Positions 41,330 through 47,833 of a stretch of DNA of 47,833 bases are shown here, one piece after another (the first letter of the stretch is position 1; each line of letters begins with the position of its first letter). Below the pieces are notes generated by a model, which saw only the letters and a program-made list of their open reading frames with translations, was not told the DNA's origin and searched no databases. Position numbers and translations under genes: made by a program. Source of the stretch: Calditrichota bacterium (lineage in GTDB: Bacteria; CLD3); contig QQUF01000050.1 in the NCBI GenBank assembly GCA_008501735.1, positions 1-47,833 on the forward strand. The letters are read 5' to 3'.

Positions 41330-42151
41330 ATGAGTTTTCAAAAAATACTATTCAAAACTTTAGACACACTTTTACCTTCTTTTGTAGCAAGGAAAGTTTA
41401 CAAAGTAATGTCAAATCCAAGAGTTCATAAACTTCGAGATTTTGAAGAAAAAATTTTGGACAAATCAAAAAAGGAAATTATTGATTTCAAAAACTTCAAA
41501 ATCCAAACTTACACTTGGGGCAAAGAGTCTGACAAAGTAATCTTTTTGATTCACGGTTGGGAAGGACAAGCAGGAAATTTTGGAGCATTAATTGACATAC
41601 TTTTAGAAAAAGGTTATTACATAAAAGCATTTGACGGACCTTCTCACGGCAAAAGTTCAAAAGGTAGTACAAGTATGTTTACCTTTGCCGAGTTAGTCGA
41701 AGTTTTGCTCAAAAAATACAAACCGACAACAATTATTAGTCATTCTTTTGGAAGTGTTACTTCGATGTTTGCACTTAGCAAAAACCCAAACATTCCAATC
41801 GGAAAATGGCTTTTGGTAACAACTCCTCACAATTTCAAAAGCAGAGTCGAAGACATAAAAAACCTCGTCGGAGTTACCAACAGAACAATGGACAGAGTTG
41901 TAGAAATGATTGAAACCGATACAGGAGTTAGTATTGATTTGCTGAACGTCGAACATTACGGTGGCAAAGTTAAGCACGTTAAAGAGATTTTGATAGTTCA
42001 CTCAAAGTCTGACAAAATCATTCCGATAGAATCCTCAAGAATCACGAACAAAAACATTCCTCATTCCAAACTTGTCGAGTTAGATAACTTAGGGCATTAC
42101 TCGATTTTGTGGTCAGACGAACTCAAAGAAATTGTTGCTAAAGAACTTTAA
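41330..42151 (+). CDS. Alpha/beta hydrolase
   Basis: A 273-residue protein with a typical fold pattern: oxyanion strand VIFLIHGWEGQAGNFG, FDGPSHGKSS, nucleophile elbow IISHSFGSVTS (Ser in SHSFG), late acidic residue in LIVHSKSDKIIP and His in LDNLGHYSI. No signal peptide is visible. The substrate cannot be named; esterase, lipase or thioesterase are all possible. It is in tandem with the flippase-like gene upstream and the lipoprotein gene downstream. Confidence 0.85.
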   Translation: MSFQKILFKTLDTLLPSFVARKVYKVMSNPRVHKLRDFEEKILDKSKKEIIDFKNFKIQTYTWGKESDKVIFLIHGWEGQAGNFGALIDILLEKGYYIKAFDGPSHGKSSKGSTSMFTFAELVEVLLKKYKPTTIISHSFGSVTSMFALSKNPNIPIGKWLLVTTPHNFKSRVEDIKNLVGVTNRTMDRVVEMIETDTGVSIDLLNVEHYGGKVKHVKEILIVHSKSDKIIPIESSRITNKNIPHSKLVELDNLGHYSILWSDELKEIVAKEL

Positions 42152-42170
42152 CATTCTAAGAAAGAGTGAA

Positions 42171-42803
42171 ATGAAAAAATTATTACTTCTAATACTATTA
42201 CTTACCGCTTGTAGTGCCGATAAAAAAGAAGAACAACCCAAAACCGAAACTAAACAAAAAGAAGTTGTCCAAAAGGAACTTGTGGAAGAAGACTACATTA
42301 AAAGAAAGCTTCCACAACCCACTGAACAAGACATAAATTTAGATGGAAATGAGCTTAAACCTTATTTCTTAAATCATTTTTCAATCAAAAGAGAAGAATC
42401 AGGTTTTGAACCTGAAGCAGAAACTTCGATAAAATACTTTTTGGAAAGCCGAAGTTTTAAAAAGCAAATTATTCTTACCGAAAGCATTTATGGCTTAGGT
42501 GAATATCTATCAATAACAATTCCCGAGTCCTCAATTTCCGAAGTGTTTTCTTTAGTTCAAAAATTATACCCTGCTTTTGAAAAATTTAAACTTGAAAACA
42601 CCGAAGCCACTGCGTCAGAAAATAATGTTTATGGCAAAATGAATTTTGAAGACAAGTTTGAATATATTCCTAAAATTGACAAAAATGGTGAAATTAAAAG
42701 GCTCACATTAAAACACTCAGGAATCGGACCGAGTTATGTGAAAATCGAAATTATTGATTTAGGCAATGAAATTTTAGTTAAATATTCATTTGAAACGACT
42801 TAA
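42171..42803 (+). CDS. Putative lipoprotein of unknown function
   Basis: A 210-residue lipoprotein: MKKLLLLILLLTAC with Cys14, a Lys/Glu-rich linker (DKKEEQPKTETKQKE), and then about 150 residues of mixed alpha/beta sequence without a family I recognise. The frame is open 13 codons further upstream, but only ATG 42171 begins with a proper signal peptide and has an AAGAG-like ribosome-binding site. Confidence 0.65.
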   Translation: MKKLLLLILLLTACSADKKEEQPKTETKQKEVVQKELVEEDYIKRKLPQPTEQDINLDGNELKPYFLNHFSIKREESGFEPEAETSIKYFLESRSFKKQIILTESIYGLGEYLSITIPESSISEVFSLVQKLYPAFEKFKLENTEATASENNVYGKMNFEDKFEYIPKIDKNGEIKRLTLKHSGIGPSYVKIEIIDLGNEILVKYSFETT

Positions 42804-42823
42804 ACGACTAATAATTTTTGCCT

Positions 42824-43453
42824 ATGGAATTTCAACAAATTATGTCTTTTCTCGGAGCTTCAATTCTTCTGACGCTAATGCCCGGACCCGACAATATTTT
42901 CGTTTTGACGGAAAGTTTGACTAAAGGACAAAGAGATGGAATTGCAATTTCATTAGGATTAGCTTCAGGAATTTTGGTTCACACTTTGGCTACTGCAACC
43001 GGAGTTTCAATTGTAATTCAAAATTCAGAAATTACATTCACAGTCATCAAATACTTAGGAGCTTGTTATTTATTTTACCTAAGTTTCAAAGCCTTTCAAG
43101 AACAAAGACCAAACGTTGAATTAAATTTTGAAAAAGAAAATACCAAGACAGGGTTTGGAAAGCTAATGAGAAAGGGCTTTTTTATGAACGTTCTGAATCC
43201 CAAAGTTTCGCTTTTCTTCATTGCTTTCTTGCCACAGTTTGTAAGTAAAAATGGATTCAATTTTACATTTCAAATGATAATTTTAGGTTTTATTTTTATG
43301 ACACAAACTGTGATAATTTTTAGCCTAATTGCAATTCTTTCTGGCAAATTAAGTAATTACCTTAACAGTGCAAAATTTTGGAAAATTACAAAATGGAGCA
43401 AAGTTAGTGTCTTATCGGTTTTAGGGTTAACTTTAGCTTTAATGGAAAAATGA
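42824..43453 (+). CDS. LysE/RhtB-family amino-acid exporter
   Basis: A 209-residue membrane protein with six helices. Early LMPGPDNIFVLTESLTKGQRDGIAISLGLASG and later GFFMNVLNPKVSLFFIAFLPQFV are the family hallmarks. Members export amino acids such as homoserine, threonine or lysine; the substrate here is unknown. ATG 42824 is preferred over the TTG six bases earlier. It overlaps the next small gene by 4 bp. Confidence 0.9.
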   Translation: MEFQQIMSFLGASILLTLMPGPDNIFVLTESLTKGQRDGIAISLGLASGILVHTLATATGVSIVIQNSEITFTVIKYLGACYLFYLSFKAFQEQRPNVELNFEKENTKTGFGKLMRKGFFMNVLNPKVSLFFIAFLPQFVSKNGFNFTFQMIILGFIFMTQTVIIFSLIAILSGKLSNYLNSAKFWKITKWSKVSVLSVLGLTLALMEK

Positions 43454-43671
43454 TTGAAATGAAAAAGATAAATTATGTGCCAATAATTTTAATTGGTTTA
43501 GGACTTTGTTGTTTCGTTGCCTTCAACATCATCGGTTCAGAAATCGCTCCAGACGGAACTTTAATTGAGCCTTTTGCACTTGTTCCAATCGGCTTTATTT
43601 TCATTTTTAAAGGAATTTTGTTCGGAGTTGTTCTGTTTGTTTGGGGTTGGTTTCGTAAAAGGCAAAACTAA
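43450..43671 (+). CDS. Small DUF3955-like membrane protein
   Basis: A 73-residue protein with two helices (about 9-27 and 45-66) separated by IIGSEIAPDGTLIEPF, a pattern I associate with DUF3955. Function unknown. The ATGA overlap with the exporter gene favours ATG 43450; the alternative is ATG 43459. Confidence 0.65.
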   Translation: MIEMKKINYVPIILIGLGLCCFVAFNIIGSEIAPDGTLIEPFALVPIGFIFIFKGILFGVVLFVWGWFRKRQN

Positions 43672-43697
43672 AATCGAATTTCATTTTGCGGAGAATA

Positions 43698-44852
43698 ATG
43701 CCTATATTCACCGCAAAACTTGCGGAGAATAAAATTTACATTTACGAAGAAAATGATTGGCCCAACTTCACTTGGGATAGCAAAAAACTTTTGTCTTTAC
43801 TTGCAGAAACAAGAAACTTGCAAGGTAAATTGATAGGCAAAATGCAATCTCTTGGGTTTGAATTGCAGAACCAAGCAGTTTTGAAAACTCTCACTCTTGA
43901 TGTCCTCAAAACCACAGAAATTGAAGGTGAAATTCTTAATCCTGAGCAAGTTCGTTCTTCACTTGCAAAAAGGTTAGGAATCGAAATTTCGGGCTTAACT
44001 CCTTCTGACAGAAATGTTGACGGAGTCGTTGATTTGATGCTTGACGCAACTCAAAACTTTGCAAAACCTTTGAGTAAAAAAAGATTGTTTGGCTGGCATT
44101 CAGGACTTTTTCCAACAGGACACAGTAGCATTTTTAAAATCTTAGTTGGGAAGTGGCGAGACGATTCAAAAGGTCCAATGCAAGTTGTTTCGGGAGCAAT
44201 GGGAAAAGAAAAAGTTCATTTTCAAGCACCAAACGCTTCTACTCTTGAAACTGAGATGAAAAATTTCATCTCTTGGTTTAACAAAAAAGATGAAATTGAC
44301 CTTGTTTTAAAAGCTGGAATCGCTCACTTGTGGTTTGTTACAATTCACCCTTTTGAAGACGGAAATGGAAGAATTGCACGAGCTTTGGCAGATTTGCTTT
44401 TGGCAAGAGCAGACGGAATTCCACAAAGGTTTTACAGTTTGTCTTCGCAAATTCAGAAAGAACGAAAAAAATATTACGAGATTTTAGAAAAGACTCAAAA
44501 AGGCAATTTGGAAATAACTGAATGGCTTGAGTGGTTTTTGAACTGTTTTTTAAATTCTCTCAAAGCATCAGAGGAAGTGCTTTCAAAAGTAATTTTTAAG
44601 CACAACTTTTGGAATGAAAACGCAACGAAAGTCCAAAACGAAAGACAAAAATTAATGCTCAATAAATTATTAGACGGATTTGAAGGAAAGCTGACTTCTT
44701 CAAAATGGGCAAAAATTGCAAAATGCTCTCCCGACACAGCACTTCGAGACATTCAAGATTTAGTAAGCAAAAATATTTTACAGAAAACTAATGAAGGTGG
44801 AAGAAGTACGAATTATGAGTTGGTTGAAGGGAAAACTACTATGTTTCTTTAG
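43698..44852 (+). CDS. Fic-domain protein with N-terminal inhibitory motif (DUF4172 type)
   Basis: A 384-residue protein. The Fic catalytic loop HPFEDGNGRIARAL starts at His217. An autoinhibitory helix motif, [S/T]xxxE[G/N], appears as TTEIEG at about 72-77 within ENPxx-type sequence, so the enzyme can be self-restrained. The N-terminal part resembles DUF4172, and the C-terminal 80 residues (SSKWAKIAKCSPDTALRDIQDLVSK) look like a winged HTH. Fic enzymes transfer AMP or related groups to protein hydroxyls. ATG 43698 has a GCGGAGA ribosome-binding site and is better than the upstream TTG. Confidence 0.9.
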   Translation: MPIFTAKLAENKIYIYEENDWPNFTWDSKKLLSLLAETRNLQGKLIGKMQSLGFELQNQAVLKTLTLDVLKTTEIEGEILNPEQVRSSLAKRLGIEISGLTPSDRNVDGVVDLMLDATQNFAKPLSKKRLFGWHSGLFPTGHSSIFKILVGKWRDDSKGPMQVVSGAMGKEKVHFQAPNASTLETEMKNFISWFNKKDEIDLVLKAGIAHLWFVTIHPFEDGNGRIARALADLLLARADGIPQRFYSLSSQIQKERKKYYEILEKTQKGNLEITEWLEWFLNCFLNSLKASEEVLSKVIFKHNFWNENATKVQNERQKLMLNKLLDGFEGKLTSSKWAKIAKCSPDTALRDIQDLVSKNILQKTNEGGRSTNYELVEGKTTMFL

Positions 44853-44891
44853 AAATTATATCATAATTTAAATTTTACATTGAAAAGATAA

Positions 44892-45764
44892 ATGATAAAA
44901 AAAATAATAGTTAAAAACCAACAGTGTTGGTGGTGTGGAGAAACTTCCAACTTATCAGGAGAGCATAAATTTAAAGCTACTGATATTAGAAGGTTATATG
45001 GAAAAGGAAAATTTAATAAAGAAAATATGCCTTATTTAATAAAAGATGGTTGCAATATTCCTTTACAAAGTGCAAACTCCAACTTTTTAAAGTTTAATAA
45101 ATGTATTTGCAAAAAATGTAATAATGATAGGAGTAGTGATTTTGATTTATCTTATGACATTTTTATTGAATATGTCATAAAAAATAAATTAAAAATCTCA
45201 TCAGATTCATATTTAGATTTGGCTATAATCTTTGGTGAAAAGTGGAGCTTACATTTAGATAATTTACTTAGGTATTTTACGAAACAGCTTGGCTGTCAAA
45301 CTGCAACAGGAAACTATGAAGTCTCTTCCTCTATAAAAAAGTTTTTAAATCAAGAATATAAATGTTCTAACGATTTAAAATTCCTTTTTGAACTTCGTAC
45401 TCAAAATCTTTCAATTGAGAAAATATATAAAGCACCAATTCTATACTTATCTAATTTTAGTTGGACAAATCCAAATAAAATAAAACAGTACGTTCAAAGT
45501 CTATCGGGTTGGTATACTATTTCAAACGTAAGTATAAATTATTTATATCAGAAAGATGTTAGTTTGAATTCAATGCTCACAAACAAATTAGAAGGAAGTA
45601 AATTAATATTGTCAAAAATAGAAATTAATAATATTGATTTTGAAATAGATTTTAGAGATGCAAGAATTGCGATTCCGTATTTTGAAAGTTTAGGTAAAAA
45701 TGAAACTAATAAAACTCTTTTTGAATTTTTGAAAAAAATGCAAAAAAGAAAACAGACTAACTGA
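44892..45764 (+). CDS. HNH-endonuclease-like protein
   Basis: A 290-residue protein. The N terminus has a zinc knuckle, CWWCGE, followed by SGEHKFKATDIRRLY and CICKKCNNDRSSDFD. This gives the CxxC ... H ... CxxC layout of HNH nucleases, but the classical central Asn/His residues are hard to place. The remaining 200 residues have no motif I recognise. Its codon use is clearly more AT-rich (ATA, AAT, TTA) than its neighbours, which suggests recent acquisition. A defence or mobile-element role is possible. Confidence 0.65.
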   Translation: MIKKIIVKNQQCWWCGETSNLSGEHKFKATDIRRLYGKGKFNKENMPYLIKDGCNIPLQSANSNFLKFNKCICKKCNNDRSSDFDLSYDIFIEYVIKNKLKISSDSYLDLAIIFGEKWSLHLDNLLRYFTKQLGCQTATGNYEVSSSIKKFLNQEYKCSNDLKFLFELRTQNLSIEKIYKAPILYLSNFSWTNPNKIKQYVQSLSGWYTISNVSINYLYQKDVSLNSMLTNKLEGSKLILSKIEINNIDFEIDFRDARIAIPYFESLGKNETNKTLFEFLKKMQKRKQTN

Positions 45765-45789
45765 AACCAAATACAAGCCAACAACTTAA

Positions 45790-46194
45790 TTACTGATGAA
45801 TCTGTGTTACAACTGACAACTTAGTTAGTCCGCTTTTTTGGATTGTTTCCATAACTTCTACAATTTTTCCGTGTGAGACATCTTTGTCTGCGTTTAGGTT
45901 CACGACTTTATCGGGAGTTTCTGCCGAAATTTCTTTGAGTTTTGTTGTGAGTTCTTCGATTGTCAAAATCTTCTCGTCCCAAACAACTTCGCCACTACTG
46001 TTCACAAAAATTTCCAAGCCTTTTTGGGCTTCATCGCTTGCAGATTCTCCTGCTGTTGGCAAATCCAATTCGATTTCCGATTTGTTCCTAAATGACGAGG
46101 AAACCATAAAAAATATTAATAAAATGAACAAAACATCTATCAAAGAAGTGATGTTTATTATGGCTTTCTTTTTCTTTTTTTGTCTTAATTCCAT
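45790..46194 (-). CDS. ExbD/TolR-family proton-channel subunit
   Basis: A 134-residue inner-membrane protein. A basic N terminus is followed by one helix at about 14-33 that includes the essential Asp (NITSLIDVLFILLIFFMV), then the periplasmic domain with LDLPTAGES and LNADKDVSHGKIVEVM. ExbD works with ExbB to energise TonB-dependent receptors or motility. No exbB is adjacent, so it is an orphan in this window. ATG 46194 is preferred over a TTG nine bases upstream. Confidence 0.9.
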   Translation of the reverse strand: MELRQKKKKKAIINITSLIDVLFILLIFFMVSSSFRNKSEIELDLPTAGESASDEAQKGLEIFVNSSGEVVWDEKILTIEELTTKLKEISAETPDKVVNLNADKDVSHGKIVEVMETIQKSGLTKLSVVTQIHQ

Positions 46195-46275
46195 TTTTAT
46201 CAAAAATTTTGAAATTGAGTAAGTTATTTTCTGCCAAACAAGTTAATCATTGCTAACAAAAAAATATCTGGAAAA

Positions 46276-47178
46276 ATGAAGTATCCTTCCGTTTACCTAA
46301 TCGTTTTGAATTGGAACGCTGCCAAATTACTTGAAGAAACTTTACTTTCGCTAAAACAAGTTACTTACCCGAATTTGAAAATCATCGTCGTGGACAACGG
46401 TTCAATTGACGAAAGTGTCAAAATGGTAAAGAAGAAGTTTAGCGAACTCCATTTAATTTGCAACAAAGAAAACTTAGGTTTCGGTGAAGGAAACAACGTT
46501 GGAATCTCTTACGCTTTGGAACAAAATGCTGATTACATTTTGCTTCTCAACAATGACGTTGAAGTTGACCCTGAATTTGTAACCGAACTTGTAAATGTCG
46601 CAGAAAGTTCAGCAGAAGTCGGAATGGTTGCTCCAAAGATTTACTTTTTTGAACCAAAAAACAAAATTTGGTACGCAGGTGCAACAGTGAACTTTTTCAC
46701 TGGAGTTTGTGCTCACATCGGTTTGCGAGAATTTGAAAACGGTCAGTACGAAGAAGTTAAAGAAACAGATTATATTTGTGGTTGTTCAATGCTTGTAAAA
46801 GCAGAAGTTTTGAGAAAAATCGGAATGTTCGACCCAATTTATTCACCAGCTTACGCAGAAGATGTTGACCTTAGTCAAAGAGCAAAAATTAGTGGCTACA
46901 AACTGCTCTACTCACCAAAAGCAAAAGTTTGGCACAAGGTTTCTTCCTCTTCCGGTGGAGACATTAATCCGACAAAAACAGCTTTGCGAATCAAGCACAA
47001 TTTCATCTTTTTTAAAAAATTCGCCAAACCTTATCATTGGCTAACAATCATTCCTTACATCGGTTTTGCAACTTTATTTTTTCTACTCAAACAAATCTTA
47101 AGTGGGAACTTTGGGATTTTTGCAAGTGTCTTCAAAGGCTTTTTTAATGTTCTGAAATCACTTTTTGGAAAGAAATAA
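46276..47178 (+). CDS. Family 2 glycosyltransferase
   Basis: A 300-residue GT-A fold enzyme. VYLIVLNWNAAKLLEETLLSL begins the nucleotide-sugar domain. IIVVDNGSIDESV and LLLNNDVEVDPEFV hold the acidic metal-binding residues, and SPAYAEDVDLSQRAKISGYKLLY the acceptor side. It is of the rhamnosyltransferase-like group. Two C-terminal hydrophobic stretches (about 253-290) may anchor it to the membrane. Probable role: surface polysaccharide synthesis. Confidence 0.9.
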   Translation: MKYPSVYLIVLNWNAAKLLEETLLSLKQVTYPNLKIIVVDNGSIDESVKMVKKKFSELHLICNKENLGFGEGNNVGISYALEQNADYILLLNNDVEVDPEFVTELVNVAESSAEVGMVAPKIYFFEPKNKIWYAGATVNFFTGVCAHIGLREFENGQYEEVKETDYICGCSMLVKAEVLRKIGMFDPIYSPAYAEDVDLSQRAKISGYKLLYSPKAKVWHKVSSSSGGDINPTKTALRIKHNFIFFKKFAKPYHWLTIIPYIGFATLFFLLKQILSGNFGIFASVFKGFFNVLKSLFGKK

Positions 47179-47227
47179 AAAAATCTTTCATAAATTCTTT
47201 CCTCAAATTAAACTCGAAAGTCTTTTG

Positions 47228-47833
47228 ATGCCCAAAATTTTAGCTTTACTTCTGACACTCCAAGTTACTCTCTGCTTCGCTTTTGCCAAACTTGGTTCCG
47301 TGAGCGGTTACGTTCACGATTCTTCAAATCAAGAATCTCTGATTGGTGTAAATGTTTACATTCCTGAAATCAAAAAAGGTGGAATTACGAATGAAAAAGG
47401 TTACTACGTTGTTCCAAGAATCCCGAATGGAAATTACAAAATAGTTTTTTCTTATGTCGGTTACACAACCGAAACTCTCGAATTTGAAATTAAAAATGGT
47501 TCAAAGAAAATATTTGAAGTGAACCTTAAACCTTCCGAAACCAAAGTAAACGAAGTTGTCATCTCAGCAGAAGCCGAAGAAGAACTTCCCGTTTCAGAAA
47601 AACTTTACCGAAAACAAATTTCCAAAGTAACAATGAAACCAAGAGACCTTGAGTTTATGCCTCAATTTGTGGAAGCGGATTTACTTCGTTCTTTGCAAAC
47701 ACTTCCGGGCGTTGTTGCGGTTTCGGATTTTTCATCGGCACTTTACGTAAGAGGCGGAACTCCTGACCAAAATTTGATTTTACTTGACGGAGCAGACGTT
47801 TACAATCCCGAACACGCTTTTGGGATTTTCTCT
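47228..47833 (+). CDS. TonB-dependent receptor, N-terminal part
   Basis: The frame is open from ATG 47228 to the window edge (202 codons). Order: signal peptide (to about CFAFA), a carboxypeptidase-regulatory-like domain (VSGYVHDSSNQESLIGVNVYI, GYYVVPRIPNGNYKIVFSYVGY), a linker, and the start of the plug domain (LLRSLQTLPGVVAVSDFSSA, VRGGTPDQNLILLDGADVYNPEH). The barrel lies outside the window. It would import a large substrate using the TonB-ExbB-ExbD system; an orphan exbD lies 1 kb upstream. Confidence 0.9.
   Translation, partial: MPKILALLLTLQVTLCFAFAKLGSVSGYVHDSSNQESLIGVNVYIPEIKKGGITNEKGYYVVPRIPNGNYKIVFSYVGYTTETLEFEIKNGSKKIFEVNLKPSETKVNEVVISAEAEEELPVSEKLYRKQISKVTMKPRDLEFMPQFVEADLLRSLQTLPGVVAVSDFSSALYVRGGTPDQNLILLDGADVYNPEHAFGIFS

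Overview
The window is AT-rich (by eye about one third G+C) bacterial chromosome with dense, mostly chromosomal gene order. Several secreted proteins end in the C-terminal sorting domain with the FPNPFNP motif. Together with DUF5916 and TonB-dependent outer-membrane proteins and a lipoprotein-rich envelope, this points to the Ignavibacteria/Chlorobi side of the FCB (Bacteroidetes-Chlorobi) group. That placement is inference from gene content, not a phylogeny.

Layout. 1-3819: three sigma-54-type regulators in tandem (one partial, one with a degenerate AAA+ domain, one apparently competent). 3855-8028: a fibronectin/propeller lipoprotein and a DUF5916 outer-membrane protein. 8132-13554 (minus): a periplasmic nitrate reductase operon napD-A-G-H-B plus a four-cluster ferredoxin, without napC. 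14053-17081 (plus, divergent): Rieske protein, full-length cytochrome b and a membrane-anchored HAO-type octaheme cytochrome c. The shared 500-bp intergenic region carries a sigma-54-like -24/-12 element facing each operon and several dyads. A YgbA/NO-stress protein follows at 17218. Together this looks like a nitrate-to-nitrite-to-(ammonia or NO) respiratory island.

17637-21299: ksgA, a TPR lipoprotein, mgtE, tRNA-Leu(CAA), the small SRP RNA and a heavy-metal-associated (HMA) lipoprotein. 21367-24721 (minus): a merR-type regulator, a thioredoxin/TlpA-like secreted protein interrupted by one in-frame TGA, a MauG/CCP-type di-haem peroxidase and a sorting-domain protein. The TGA sits exactly where the paralogue at 34967-36082 has the first Cys of CxxC. 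It is followed 17 nt later by a GC-only hairpin built from otherwise rare GCG/CCG codons. The best reading is a selenocysteine (UxxC) protein with a bacterial SECIS element.

24809-26116: queC and queE. 26117-27988: a hairpin repeat, a sorting-domain gene remnant and an isolated membrane protein with a nuclease-like C terminus. 27989-39046: housekeeping genes (dxr, rseP, ccmH, serA, pcrA/uvrD, a CDP-alcohol phosphatidyltransferase/methyltransferase pair, an ApgM-like enzyme). 39139-47833: a PIN toxin-antitoxin pair, a YbgC-like thioesterase, a flippase-like membrane protein, a hydrolase, a LysE exporter, Fic and HNH accessory genes, an orphan ExbD, a glycosyltransferase and the start of a TonB-dependent receptor.

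Many genes start at the second of two candidate starts (a TTG or other codon a few triplets upstream). I give the start best supported by a Shine-Dalgarno-like sequence, a signal peptide or family length.
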